Shown here piece after piece: positions 42,388 through 51,131 of a stretch of 64,000 bases of DNA. Both the position numbers and the translations under genes were made by a program. Under the pieces are notes generated by a model. The model had not been told where the DNA came from. It saw nothing but the letters and a program-made list of their open reading frames with translations, and searched no databases. Source of the DNA: Corynebacterium sp. TAE3-ERU16 (lineage in GTDB: Bacteria; Actinomycetota; Actinomycetes; Mycobacteriales; Mycobacteriaceae); assembly GCF_019209935.1 (NCBI RefSeq), contig NZ_JAHUTN010000012.1:27306-91305 (forward strand), read 5' to 3'. Every line of letters begins with the position of its first letter. The first letter of the stretch is position 1.

Positions 42388-43647
42388 ATGGACGCCATGA
42401 GCACCACCTCCCCCGCCGATCCCACCGACTCCGCCGCTCTCCCGGAGGGCCTGCGGCGCGGCGACGACGACTACCGGCGGGCTGTTCTGGCGATGCTCGC
42501 CGCGGGACTCGCCACCTTCAACGCGCTCTACTGCACGCAGGCGATGCTGCCCACGCTCACCACCGAGCTGGGGATCACCCCCACCCAGTCCGCGCTGACG
42601 GTGTCGGCGACGACCGGTGCTCTGGCGTTGGCGATCGTTCCCGCCTCGATCCTCTCCGAACGATTCGGCCGCGGTCGGGTCCTGGTCTCCTCGGTGATCG
42701 CGGCCGTGGCGCTCGGGGCCCTGCTCCCCTTCGCCCCGGGAATCTGGTGGCTGATAGCGGGCCGTGGGCTGCAGGGTGCACTCCTGGCGGGTGTTCCCGC
42801 GGTCGCCATGACCTGGCTGTCCGAGGAACTCCACCCCGAACATCTGCCCCGCGCGATGGGCATCTACGTCGCTGGGACGTCCCTCGGCGGGCTCATCGGC
42901 CGGATCGTGCCCGCCGGGGTCCTCGAGTTCGCGTCGTGGCGGTGGGCACTCGGTGCCGATGCACTGGTCGCAGCACTGTTCGTCCTCGTGATCCTGCGGA
43001 CATTGCCTGCGCAGCGGAGATTCACCCGCAAGGAGCTCCACGTCCGCAGTGAGTTCGCGGCGATGGCCGGACACTGGCACAACCCCCGGCTGGCCGCCCT
43101 GTTCGTCACGGCCTTCCTGGTCATGGGCGTGTTCGTGTCCTTCTACAACTACCTCGGCTTCCGGATGATCGACCGCTTCGGTCTCTCCGAGGCACTCGTC
43201 GGTGCACTTTTCGTCCTGTACCTCTCGGGTACCTGGTCCTCCGCCCGGGCGGGCGCCTGGGCCTCCCGCTTCGGGCCCGGCAAGGTGCTCGTCGCGATGG
43301 TCCTCGTCGCACTGGCGGGCATCGGGATGGCGGTCTCCGGCAACCTGGCGGTCACCGTTCTCGGGACCCTGATGTTCACCGCGGCGTTCTTCGCGGTGCA
43401 TTCCACCGCCTCCGGGTGGATCGGCCGACTCGCCACCGCCGACCGCGCCGAGGCATCGAGCATGTATTTGTTCTGCTACTATCTCGGGTCTTCGCTGGTG
43501 GGCTGGTTCTCCGGAACGATCCTGGTCCGCGCCGGGTGGTCGGGACTCATCGTCTGGCTGCTCGTGCTCCTGGCGGTGCAGCTGCTCATCGCCGTCGCCC
43601 TCACCTGGGACCGGATCCGCCGCCACGCGGCACGGAGGCGGGGTTAA
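42388..43647 (+). CDS. MFS efflux transporter (YnfM-like)
   Basis: The product is 419 residues with twelve predicted membrane segments in two sets of six. LATFNALYCTQAMLPTLTTELG opens the first segment, and SATTGALALAIVPASILSERFGRGRVL is the conserved loop 2-3 of DHA1-type drug or solute exporters. The start is ATG at 42388 or 42397; neither has a strong ribosome binding site. The divergent LysR gene suggests inducible expression. The substrate is unknown. It ends nine bases before the next membrane-protein gene and may be cotranscribed with it. Confidence 0.9.
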   Translation: MDAMSTTSPADPTDSAALPEGLRRGDDDYRRAVLAMLAAGLATFNALYCTQAMLPTLTTELGITPTQSALTVSATTGALALAIVPASILSERFGRGRVLVSSVIAAVALGALLPFAPGIWWLIAGRGLQGALLAGVPAVAMTWLSEELHPEHLPRAMGIYVAGTSLGGLIGRIVPAGVLEFASWRWALGADALVAALFVLVILRTLPAQRRFTRKELHVRSEFAAMAGHWHNPRLAALFVTAFLVMGVFVSFYNYLGFRMIDRFGLSEALVGALFVLYLSGTWSSARAGAWASRFGPGKVLVAMVLVALAGIGMAVSGNLAVTVLGTLMFTAAFFAVHSTASGWIGRLATADRAEASSMYLFCYYLGSSLVGWFSGTILVRAGWSGLIVWLLVLLAVQLLIAVALTWDRIRRHAARRRG

Positions 43648-43656
43648 CCTGGCGGT

Positions 43657-45027
43657 ATGCCCACACCACCCGCCGACACCCCGGAGGCACCGCCCGCCTG
43701 GTCCCGTCGCCAGTGGATGCTGCGCGCCAACGCTCCCGTCGCCTGCTGGCTGCTGCTCCTGATCGCCTCTGCTGTATCCGCCCGGGCCGGCGGGGTGGGC
43801 ACCTGGATCCCGGTGCACGTCCTCGGGATCGGGGTGATCACGACCTCGATCATGGTGTGGTCCCAGTACTTCACGGCGCGGTTCACCGGGAACCGGCCCA
43901 CCCGCGCGCACCAGGTCCGCCAGCTGTACCGGATCGGTGCCGTGACCGCGGGCACCGCGCTACTGCTCGCGGGCCAGCTCCCGGCGACCGCGTCCCACCG
44001 GCTGTCCCTGCTCGGCGCCGGAGCGGTCGGCGCCGGGGCCCTGCTCCACGGACTCTCCCTGGTCACGCAGTACCACACCGCGGAGCGGACCCGGCGGTTC
44101 CGGCCCATCGTCGCCGTGTACGTGCTCGCCACGGTCTGTCTGCTGGGCGGGATCACCGCGGGCACGCTCCTGATCGTCGGGGTTCCCGGCGCGTGGGTGC
44201 CGCGACTGTACACCGCCCATCTGCTGCTGAACCTCCCGGGCTTCGTCGGACTGGCCGCGTTCGGCTCCCTCACGCTCATGTTCCCCGCGGTCTGGCGGAC
44301 CCGCGGGGGTGAAGATCGCACGGTAGCGGCCGCGATCGTGCTGGGCTGCGGCCTGGCGACCTCCGTGACCGGGGCGCTGGTCGGGGCCGCCCCGGTCCTG
44401 GGGGCGGGACTGGTGGTCTACGCCGTCGGGTGGGCGATCGCCGCCCTGCCGTGGCTGGGCAACGTCCGGGACGTTCTCGCGGATCCGCGGGACCGGCTGA
44501 CGTTCGCCGCGTTCGCCGTCGTCGCCGCGCCGGTGTGGTTGATCGTCGGTGTGCTCACCGCCGCCGCCGACGCCCTGCGCGGGGGAGATGTCGCCGTCTC
44601 CCTGCCGGTACCGCCGCTGCTCGTGGGGTTCGGTGCGCAGCTGCTGATCGGGGTGCTGAGCTTCCTGGTCCCCTCCGTCATCGGCGGTGGGCCGGCCGCC
44701 GTCCGGCGGGGCATGGGCCTGCTGGACACCCTGGGACTGCTGCGGTCCACGCTGCTCAACGGTGCACTGGTGCTTCTCCAGCTCCCCCTCCCCCGGGACG
44801 CGGGGCCCGTTCCCGCCGTTTTCATCGCGTTGAGCCTCGGCGCTTTCCTCCCGCTCGCGGTCACCGCGGTGGTCGTGCAGCGGCACCGTCCACAGGAGTC
44901 GCACGAACCGGGTACCCAGGCGACCGCGACCGGCAGATACCGGCCGGCGTACGGACAGATCGTGGTGGGACTGATCGTCCTCGGCGCGCTCACCGGGCTG
45001 ATTCTCACGGGCGCATTCAACCCATGA
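43657..45027 (+). CDS. Polytopic membrane protein, NnrS/haem-copper-like
   Basis: The product is 456 residues with about twelve hydrophobic segments. Conserved-looking His residues sit within or next to segments (VHVLGIGVITTSIMVWSQYF, LLHGLSLVTQYHT, YTAHLLLNLPGFVGLAAFGSL), a pattern like NnrS or the membrane half of copper-oxidase fusion proteins. No soluble copper domain follows. It starts nine bases after the MFS gene and its 3' end overlaps the convergent nuclease gene by 11 bases. A role in haem/copper or NO-related chemistry is only a guess. Confidence 0.6.
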   Translation: MPTPPADTPEAPPAWSRRQWMLRANAPVACWLLLLIASAVSARAGGVGTWIPVHVLGIGVITTSIMVWSQYFTARFTGNRPTRAHQVRQLYRIGAVTAGTALLLAGQLPATASHRLSLLGAGAVGAGALLHGLSLVTQYHTAERTRRFRPIVAVYVLATVCLLGGITAGTLLIVGVPGAWVPRLYTAHLLLNLPGFVGLAAFGSLTLMFPAVWRTRGGEDRTVAAAIVLGCGLATSVTGALVGAAPVLGAGLVVYAVGWAIAALPWLGNVRDVLADPRDRLTFAAFAVVAAPVWLIVGVLTAAADALRGGDVAVSLPVPPLLVGFGAQLLIGVLSFLVPSVIGGGPAAVRRGMGLLDTLGLLRSTLLNGALVLLQLPLPRDAGPVPAVFIALSLGAFLPLAVTAVVVQRHRPQESHEPGTQATATGRYRPAYGQIVVGLIVLGALTGLILTGAFNP

Positions 45028-46546
45028 GGGGCGGGGTGCCCGGCGCACCGGCGGCCATCCAGGCCCGGACGACGGACGTAGCCCGGCAGTCGTCGCCGTT
45101 GTAGCTGAGCAGCCGTCTCCTGGCTTCGGCCACCGCGGCGGGATCGGCGTCGGTGTGCCCCGCGGCTATCCGGTACATGTCCACGCTCGCCTCGCCGTCC
45201 AGCTCCGTCTCCGCCCAGGTGAATCCGGCCTGGGGTGCCACCGTCTTCAGCCCGAGTCCACGGGGCCCGATGAGCTGGGCACGGACCGCGGCGAACACGT
45301 CGATCCACTCCTCCGAGGAGATGAACGCGGTGACCTCCGCCTCGGAGGGTACGCGGTGCCCCGCCGCGCTCACGTGGCCGGCGAACCGGCGGGCGCTGCT
45401 GGTCAGCCAGTGGTTCTCCCCGTGTCTGGCGTAGCAGAACGCGGCGAAACTGCGGCCCCGGGAGTGGGCGTCGTCGCGCACGGAGTCCAGCCAGGCCCAG
45501 AATTCAGCGAAGGTGTCGGCCTCCGCGGTGGTTCCCAGGCCACCCCAGGTGACGAAGGAACGGTAGTCGCGTCCGTCGAACGCACCCCAGAGGTAGGCGC
45601 CCTGGTCGAGATAGGCCTCCACGTCGATGTCGATCTCCACATCGAACCGGGGGGCGGTGACCCGTTCCACGCGGCGCAGCACCGGGATCCGGGCCCGCCA
45701 CGCCGCCGCGAGCGCGGAGGCTTCCCCGAGATCCGCGTCGATCAGCTCACCCACGGTGTCGATCCCACGCAGCCGGTACCGCTCCGCGCGATCCCCGGGG
45801 AACAGCAGCGAGATGTCGTCCGCCGCGGTGAGTCTCGGACCACAGTCGAACCAGAAACGGCACTCGCCGCATTCCTTCAGCCGCCGTGGCCGATCGGGCA
45901 GGGACGCGGCGAGTGCGGTCGACAACGCCGCCTGGTAGTGGCCGGTGTCGACCAGGAACGCCAGCTCCCGGTCCTGCCCGATCGCCGCCCCGCGGCCGCT
46001 GTCGAGGCCGAATTCCGCCAGTGCCCGGGCTGCGAGTCCCAGCCGGTAGCCGTCGACCGCGTGGTGCCGGAGCCGGTAGGCGCCGGTGGACGGGGCACCG
46101 AGTCCCAGCCGTGCGGTGGCGATGAGCGGCTGCTTCCCACCTTCCGCCGGGCGGGCGATGCGGTGGTTGGACACGATCACCGGGAGATAGCGCCCGTCAC
46201 CGTCACGGACGAGCACGTCCGGCGTGGCCCGCCAGCGGCGTCCGTCGGAGATTCCGGTGAACGCCGCCCCGGTGATGATCGTGGTCTGCGCGGCGAGGGC
46301 CTCCAGCGTCTCGAGCTCGGCGTCCTCGCCGTCGCCGTCGATGTGTACCCGACTGAACCGTTGCGGATCCCACGGTTCCGGTGCGTCGGGCAGTAGCGCG
46401 AGAACACGGTTCCTCCCCGCCTCCGCGCGCTCGATACGGCGGACCGCGGCCTCGGTCGGCGACTGCTCCGCGAACCGGTGACGCTGCACCGCCCGGTACC
46501 GGCAGCCGACGAGGTCCGACGGTTGCAATTCGATGTCCAGCTCCAC
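45017..46546 (-). CDS. TM0106-family RecB-like nuclease
   Basis: The product is 509 residues. The N-terminal half resembles a RecB-like nuclease fold (ATPDVLVRDGDGRYLPVIV, with D...V-x-K-like positions degenerate, followed by DRELAFLVDTGHYQ) and a cysteine cluster (CGECRFWFDCG, near residue 225). The C-terminal half looks like an RNase H-like exonuclease (VEIDIDVEAYLDQGAYLWG, with a late YNGDDCRATSVV block). This two-part layout is that of the TM0106 family. The start is a GTG. The biological target, DNA or RNA, is unknown. Confidence 0.75.
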   Translation of the reverse strand: MELDIELQPSDLVGCRYRAVQRHRFAEQSPTEAAVRRIERAEAGRNRVLALLPDAPEPWDPQRFSRVHIDGDGEDAELETLEALAAQTTIITGAAFTGISDGRRWRATPDVLVRDGDGRYLPVIVSNHRIARPAEGGKQPLIATARLGLGAPSTGAYRLRHHAVDGYRLGLAARALAEFGLDSGRGAAIGQDRELAFLVDTGHYQAALSTALAASLPDRPRRLKECGECRFWFDCGPRLTAADDISLLFPGDRAERYRLRGIDTVGELIDADLGEASALAAAWRARIPVLRRVERVTAPRFDVEIDIDVEAYLDQGAYLWGAFDGRDYRSFVTWGGLGTTAEADTFAEFWAWLDSVRDDAHSRGRSFAAFCYARHGENHWLTSSARRFAGHVSAAGHRVPSEAEVTAFISSEEWIDVFAAVRAQLIGPRGLGLKTVAPQAGFTWAETELDGEASVDMYRIAAGHTDADPAAVAEARRRLLSYNGDDCRATSVVRAWMAAGAPGTPPLMG

Positions 46547-46630
46547 AATGACAGTCAGCTTAACCCCACCTGCGGGTAGGCTTGAAACGAAACGACCGCG
46601 ACAACATCAACGGGAGACCAGACAGACACC

Positions 46631-47269
46631 ATGGGCATTTTCGAGGCGATCCGCAAGAACCGGGCCAGAACCAAGGCGGAGATCAAGGCCGCGCAGGCCC
46701 GCGCAAAGTCTGAGGTCAAGCAGACCGCCAAACTCAACCACCGGCGCTCCAAGATCCTCGCCAAGCAGGAGAAGGAACTGCTGAAAGCGGAGAAGAAGGG
46801 GCTGAAGGCCAAGCGGCGTCACGAGAAGAAGATGGCGCAGAACCAGCTGGCGCAGATCCGGCAGGGGCGGTTCAACACGCAGAGTGTGCGCCGTTATGCC
46901 GCCGCCGCCCGGATGGTCGTTCCGCTGGCTCTCCCTCTGGTCTACCGGGGTCTCACCCTCGTCCGGGAGCAGCTCGAGAAGCAGCAGGCGCGTCGCAACG
47001 GCGTCACCACGGAGCAGCTGGCCCGGTACTCCGGACACGGCGCGCCGTTGAAGGCCCGTATCGACGGCATCCGGGAGAACCTCGAGTCCGCCCCCGTCGC
47101 CTCGGGTTTCCGGATCGACGCCAAGGACCGGCTGGACGAACTCGCCAGTGCGGTGGACAACGCCGAATACCTGGCTCCCCAGCAGCGACGCCGCAGCCAC
47201 AGCACCGTCGCGCGGGAGCTCGACAATCTCGCCGCACAGATCCAGGATCGCCTGCAGAGCCGGAGCTGA
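46631..47269 (+). CDS. DUF6474-like actinobacterial protein with basic coiled-coil N-terminus
   Basis: The product is 212 residues. Residues 1-80 are highly charged and helical (RARTKAEIKAAQARAKSEVKQ, EKELLKAEKKGLKAKRRHEKK), a likely coiled coil. A short hydrophobic stretch (AARMVVPLALPLVYRGLTLV, about residues 92-111) follows, then a second helical region ending in ARELDNLAAQIQDRLQ. This is the architecture I recall for DUF6474, found in mycobacteria and corynebacteria; function unknown. It is divergent from the nuclease gene. Confidence 0.7.
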   Translation: MGIFEAIRKNRARTKAEIKAAQARAKSEVKQTAKLNHRRSKILAKQEKELLKAEKKGLKAKRRHEKKMAQNQLAQIRQGRFNTQSVRRYAAAARMVVPLALPLVYRGLTLVREQLEKQQARRNGVTTEQLARYSGHGAPLKARIDGIRENLESAPVASGFRIDAKDRLDELASAVDNAEYLAPQQRRRSHSTVARELDNLAAQIQDRLQSRS

Positions 47270-47814
47270 TCCCGGCCCCCGGGCTGTCGTCCGACCCCTC
47301 CTCCCGCGGGGCGGCGGCAGCCTTTTCGTCTGCCGGGAAACACGACGAACGTCGCGTACGACCGAGCCCCGGTGGGCGGGGTCACTGTTCCACCACTGAG
47401 ACCGATCCATTTGCAGCCACGATTCAAATTCAATCCACGGCTTTCATCATGAAACCCTCAGTATCTCTCAGAAACAACTGGTCAACAATTAATTCGGAAC
47501 AGCGATAGTTCTCACACCAGACAGGAATCAATAATCCACAGCTGCACCGGGCACATTGTGAAAAGTACCGAAATCGTATAACCTTCATTTAAAGCGGCGA
47601 GTAAGGGTGTATATCCGCATATATCTTCGTGTATCGGCCTTCCTCAGCGAAACCGGAAATCTCCGGTCGAATCGGAAGTCGACAAGGCGAACGAAACAGA
47701 TGTACACCCATCCACTCCACCTACTCGGGCACCGGAACGTGCCCGGACAGAACACGATCAGCTCTCCGTGTACCCATCACGGGTCACGACCATGAATATG
47801 AAGGAGTCAACGGT
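47270..47814 (+). promoter_or_regulatory. AT-rich upstream region of lsr2
   Basis: There are 545 bases without a convincing gene. The stretch from about 47400 to 47640 is strongly AT-rich compared with its surroundings. TTGTGA (47556-47561) and TATAAC (47577-47582) form a possible promoter with a short 15-base spacer. Lsr2-type proteins bind AT-rich DNA, so autoregulation here is likely but inferred. Confidence 0.5.
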
Positions 47815-48153
47815 ATGGCACGACGGGAAATCACCCAGTACTTCGACGATCTGACCAAGACCCCCCTCTCCGAGGAAGAGCTGCACGTCGTGCACTTCTC
47901 CCTCGACGGGACGGACTACTCCGTGGACCTGAACGAGGAGCACGCCAACGAGCTCCGCGAGTCCCTGCAGCGCTACATCGAGGTCGGACGCAAGCGCACC
48001 GGCGGCAGCAGCCGCCAGCGTCGCCGCTCCAGCGGCGGATCCCGGAACCGTACCAAGGAGATCCGCCAGTGGGCCCGGGAGAACGGTTACGAGGTCGCCG
48101 ACCGCGGCAAGATCCCGGACAACATCGTCGAGGCCTTCAACGCCGCCAACTGA
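47815..48153 (+). CDS. lsr2: Lsr2-family nucleoid-associated xenogeneic silencer
   Basis: The product is 112 residues. The N-terminal dimerisation domain (about 1-60) starts MARREITQYFDDLTKTPL and has VHFSLDGTDYSVDLNEEHANELRESL. A basic Ser/Arg linker (SSRQRRRSSGGSRNR) follows. The C-terminal DNA-binding domain has IRQWARENGYEVADRGKIPDNI. The minor-groove motif is RGK here rather than the common RGR. Lsr2 coats AT-rich, often acquired DNA and silences it. AAGGAG eight bases before the ATG supports the start. The low-GC glycan island in this window is an obvious candidate target. Confidence 0.95.
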   Translation: MARREITQYFDDLTKTPLSEEELHVVHFSLDGTDYSVDLNEEHANELRESLQRYIEVGRKRTGGSSRQRRRSSGGSRNRTKEIRQWARENGYEVADRGKIPDNIVEAFNAAN

Positions 48154-48202
48154 GGCATTGCACGGCAGTTCCGCCCCGGTTGTTCGCCGGGCGACGGTAA
48201 AA

Positions 48203-48240
48203 GAAACGGTTGACACCGGTTACACCGGGTCAACCGTTTC
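48203..48240 (+). terminator. Terminator of lsr2
   Basis: A 12-bp perfect stem (GAAACGGTTGAC / GTCAACCGTTTC) is followed by TCCTTTTT, an intrinsic terminator pattern. Confidence 0.88.
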
Positions 48241-48362
48241 TCCTTTTTCCGGAAACCACCGAATGAACACTGCGGCTCGCGGTTATTCCCAGAAGTTCTT
48301 CACCATTTATCCAGTTATTCCCCAGTTGTCGCAGTCCGACCACCGGACATGAGCCCGATTTG

Positions 48363-49001
48363 CTACAGCACTCCCTGTTCCCGTGCCGCGGCAACCGCGG
48401 AAGTACGGGAACGGACACCGAGTTTGTCGTAGATGTGCACGAGGTGCGACTTCACGGTTGCTTCGGAAAGGAAAAGGACTTTCCCGATCTCCCGGTTCGA
48501 GGAACCCGCGGCGACCAGTTTGAGAACCTCGAGTTCCCGCGGGGTGAGTGACGTACGGGGGGTACGGACGCGGGTCATCAGACGATTCGCCACCACAGGC
48601 GACAGCGCGGAGTCACCCTCAGCCGCGGAACGCACCGCAGCCAGCAGTTCAGACGGCGGCGCGTCCTTCAACAGATATCCCACGGCGCCGGCCTCTATCG
48701 CGCCCATGATCTCCGCGTCGGTGTCGTAGTTGGTCACCACCAGAACATTCGGCGGGTTCTTCATCGTCCGCTTGATCTCGGCGGTCGCGTCCGCGCCGGT
48801 GGACACGAGTGTGCCCTCCGCTCCGGCCCCGAAGCGCAGGTCCATGAGGATGACGTCGAGGCCGCCGGCCTGAGCGGCCGCGATCGCACCCTCCGCGGTC
48901 GCCACCTCACCGACGACCTCGATGTCATCGGCCTCCTCCAGCACGGCACGCAGACCCAGCCGGACAATCTCATGGTCATCAGCGAGCAAGACTCTGATCA
49001 T
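48363..49001 (-). CDS. hrrA: NarL/LuxR-family response regulator, HrrA-like
   Basis: The product is 212 residues. The receiver domain begins IRVLLADDHEIVRLGLRAVLE, and the phospho-acceptor Asp is in VILMDLRFG (near residue 54). The conserved Thr/Lys positions appear in VVTNYDTDAEIM and GYLLKDAPPSELL. The C-terminal LuxR helix-turn-helix is LTPRELEVLKLVAAGSSNREIGKVLFLSEATVKSHLVHIYDKL. It follows the kinase gene by 89 bases, and that gap may carry a second promoter. The HrrSA name comes from the corynebacterial haem-responsive system by similarity and neighbourhood; ChrA is the close alternative. Confidence 0.82.
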   Translation of the reverse strand: MIRVLLADDHEIVRLGLRAVLEEADDIEVVGEVATAEGAIAAAQAGGLDVILMDLRFGAGAEGTLVSTGADATAEIKRTMKNPPNVLVVTNYDTDAEIMGAIEAGAVGYLLKDAPPSELLAAVRSAAEGDSALSPVVANRLMTRVRTPRTSLTPRELEVLKLVAAGSSNREIGKVLFLSEATVKSHLVHIYDKLGVRSRTSAVAAAREQGVL

Positions 49002-49090
49002 CGTCTACTAACGTCTCTTCCCTTGTGTCTATCACGGTATGTTCGCGGTTTTCTCGCACGGATCCGGGGTTGTCCACCGGTCGCGCCGCA

Positions 49091-50380
49091 CTACCGGCCG
49101 GTCTCCTCCGGGTGCGTACCGGGATCCTCGACCTGCGTGAGCGCCGTGGCACGTCGCGCCGGACCGTGTGTGTCATCGTCCACCGGAATCGCGATGGATA
49201 CCGCGGTTCCCTGTCCCGGCGCAGATTCAACAGTCAGCGTACCGTGTTGCTCCGCGGCACGTTGTCGCATGGCGTCCAGGCCGATGTGCCCCAGTCCCCG
49301 GGGTCGTTCCCCGATCGTCGCCGGATCGAAGCCGCATCCGTCATCGACGACATCCAGCCGGACCTCATCCTCGTCGTAGGTGAGCGTGACGTGGCACCGG
49401 CCCGCGTCGGCGTGTTTCGCGACGTTGCCCATCGCACCCTGCGCGATGCGCAGCAGCGACGCCTCCGTCCGCATCGGGAGCTGGCGTTCATCCCCCTCCA
49501 CGGCGATCGTCACCTCTGTGCCGACTATCCCGTTGGCCACCCGGTGCAGGGCACCCTCGAGCGATGTCCGAGACAGTGCCGCCGGCTGCAGCGCGGCGAT
49601 CATCGCCCGGGCCTCCCCTAGGTTGTCCGCCGCGGTGGTTCGTGCCTGGTCGATGCGCTTCAGGATGGTCTCGGCCTCATCATCACCGATCCCGGTCTTC
49701 TTCAGTTCCTGCTCCGCGACGTAGAGCAGCATCTGGATACTGGAGAGCCCCTGGGCGAGGGTGTCGTGGATCTCGTGGGCGATGCGCTGCCGCTCCGCGG
49801 CGATACCCGCCGCCCGCTCGGTGTCCGCGAGCTGGGAACGGGTCTCCAGCAGCTCCGCGATGAGCTCCTCCCGTTCGGCGGAGACCTTCCACAGCGTCTT
49901 GAACGCGTAGTCGATGCCGATGGAGACCAACGCGGCCACGGCCGGCCCGAGGATCGCGCCCGCCGTGAGGTGCGGCCACTGCGAGAACACCGAGACCGCC
50001 GTCGCCCCGATGACCGCGATCACGCCCCGGACGTCGTCCAGGACCTGGAGGTAGAGGAAGTACAGCGGGAACACGAGATAGATCGCGGTCGGCTGCATCG
50101 GTATGAGCAGCACCCACAGCAGCGTCAGCGCCAGCAACCAGATCTGGCTCTTCCCGCCCGACATGGTGTCCCGGAACCGCGAACCGAGGATGTAGATCCC
50201 GGAGAAGGCGGCGCACAGGGCCAGGGTCATGAGCAGCTGCAGGGGCCCGGACTTCACCGCGGCGAACGCCACGACGACCAGCAGCACACCGGTGAGGATG
50301 TGGATACCCTGCCGGATGCTCTTCTCCCCGGGAGCACCCGAGGTGCGGTCGGCGGCTTCGGTCCCTACGCTAAGTCCCAT
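49091..50380 (-). CDS. hrrS: Sensor histidine kinase of the HisKA_3 type, HrrS-like
   Basis: The product is 429 residues. About six membrane segments occupy residues 25-170. A coiled linker (SAEREELIAELLETRSQLADTERAAG) leads to the HisKA_3 phosphoacceptor helix QRIAHEIHDTLAQGLSSIQ with its His. The ATPase domain has AKHADAGRCHVTL, DDGCGFDP and RGLGHIGLDAMRQRA. This is the HrrS/ChrS architecture for haem sensing through the membrane part. The ATG at 50380 shares the tetranucleotide CATG with the ATG of the opposite-strand lipoprotein gene. A TAAGGT hexamer lies seven bases upstream. Confidence 0.85.
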   Translation of the reverse strand: MGLSVGTEAADRTSGAPGEKSIRQGIHILTGVLLVVVAFAAVKSGPLQLLMTLALCAAFSGIYILGSRFRDTMSGGKSQIWLLALTLLWVLLIPMQPTAIYLVFPLYFLYLQVLDDVRGVIAVIGATAVSVFSQWPHLTAGAILGPAVAALVSIGIDYAFKTLWKVSAEREELIAELLETRSQLADTERAAGIAAERQRIAHEIHDTLAQGLSSIQMLLYVAEQELKKTGIGDDEAETILKRIDQARTTAADNLGEARAMIAALQPAALSRTSLEGALHRVANGIVGTEVTIAVEGDERQLPMRTEASLLRIAQGAMGNVAKHADAGRCHVTLTYDEDEVRLDVVDDGCGFDPATIGERPRGLGHIGLDAMRQRAAEQHGTLTVESAPGQGTAVSIAIPVDDDTHGPARRATALTQVEDPGTHPEETGR

Positions 50381-50393
50381 GCGCCGTACCTTA
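50366..50393. promoter_or_regulatory. Face-to-face leaderless promoters with overlapping start codons
   Basis: CATG at 50378-50381 contains the ATG of hrrS (minus, 50380-50378) and of the lipoprotein gene (plus, 50379-50381). TACGCT at 50366-50371 lies seven bases before the plus ATG, inside the hrrS coding start. ACCTTA at 50388-50393 reads TAAGGT on the minus strand, seven bases before that ATG, inside the lipoprotein coding start. No ribosome binding site is possible without overlapping the opposite gene. Confidence 0.6.
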
Positions 50394-50981
50394 CTTGCAC
50401 TGTCCAGTCTGCTGCCTCTCCTCGCCGTGGCAGGCTGCGGCTCCGTGGCCGAGAACCCGGCCCCGGCGCCCGCGGCCTCCGCACCCGGGCAGGCCCCCAC
50501 GGGCGACGCACCGTCCGGGGTTCCGGCCGCGCCAGCCCGCGACTCCGGGCTCCCGGTCGATGCGATGCCGGTGATCCCGGGTGGCCGCGAATCCCGGACG
50601 GACTGCCCCTACCTCGACACTCAGTGGGTCGCGGACACGAACGGCCAGCGCGTGACCGGCGTCGGCGTCGATGAACGCTTCGACACCCCGGCCTGCGTCT
50701 ACTGGTCCTATCCCGAGGAGCCGCAGCTGACCGTCATCGTCCGGCACATGGACTCCGTCGACTCGGCCACCGCCGTGGTCGACTGGGCGGCACCGATCGC
50801 CTCCACCGACCCCGCGGAGGAGCCCGAGGGCTGGTCGGGTGGTCGGTTCGGTGGCAACGGGCACGCCCTGTACGCGGTGCAGAAGGACCGTACCGCGGTG
50901 GTGGTGTTCTCCAATCAGGAGCAGTCGATCAAACCGCAGCTCGTCGCGGAGCGGGTGATCGGACAACTCGGACTGGGTTAG
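50379..50981 (+). CDS. Lipoprotein of the DUF2020 type
   Basis: The product is 200 residues. A textbook lipoprotein signal (MRRTLLALSSLLPLLAVAGC) is followed by a Pro/Ala linker (about residues 25-60). The folded part has DCPYLDTQWVADTNGQRVTGVG, DTPACVYWSYPEEPQLTVIVR with two Cys that could pair, and VVVFSNQEQSIKPQL. This fits DUF2020, a corynebacterial family of unknown function. There is no alternative upstream start. The stop overlaps the convergent 50-residue membrane-protein gene by 4 bases. Confidence 0.8.
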   Translation: MRRTLLALSSLLPLLAVAGCGSVAENPAPAPAASAPGQAPTGDAPSGVPAAPARDSGLPVDAMPVIPGGRESRTDCPYLDTQWVADTNGQRVTGVGVDERFDTPACVYWSYPEEPQLTVIVRHMDSVDSATAVVDWAAPIASTDPAEEPEGWSGGRFGGNGHALYAVQKDRTAVVVFSNQEQSIKPQLVAERVIGQLGLG

Positions 50982-51130
50982 ACCGACACATCGTTGTAGG
51001 GCATCAGGGTGGACACCCAGGGATAGACGACCTCCATCAGCAGGAGGAACACCGCCACGAGGAGAAGCAGCGCCACCAGGATCTTCACCGGCCGGGGGCC
51101 GGGAATGTGCCGCCAGATGAATCCGTACAT
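50978..51130 (-). CDS. 50-residue single-span membrane protein paired with class E sortase
   Basis: The product is 50 residues: start MYGFIWRHIPGPRPVKILVA, one membrane segment (VALLLLVAVFLLLMEVVYPW), then a short outside tail ending MPYNDVSV. I recall similar small proteins encoded next to class E sortases in actinobacteria. The ATG begins one base after the sortase stop, so the two should be cotranslated. The GGAGAAC-type sequence at the sortase 3' end can act as its ribosome binding site. The function is unknown; it may stabilise or position the sortase. Confidence 0.75.
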   Translation of the reverse strand: MYGFIWRHIPGPRPVKILVALLLLVAVFLLLMEVVYPWVSTLMPYNDVSV

Positions 51131-51131
51131 G

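Noticed and set aside
42322..43911. 529-codon minus-strand open frame opposite the MFS gene
   Set aside because: Composition is Gly/Glu/Arg/His-rich without hydrophobic core; a shadow of the transporter gene.
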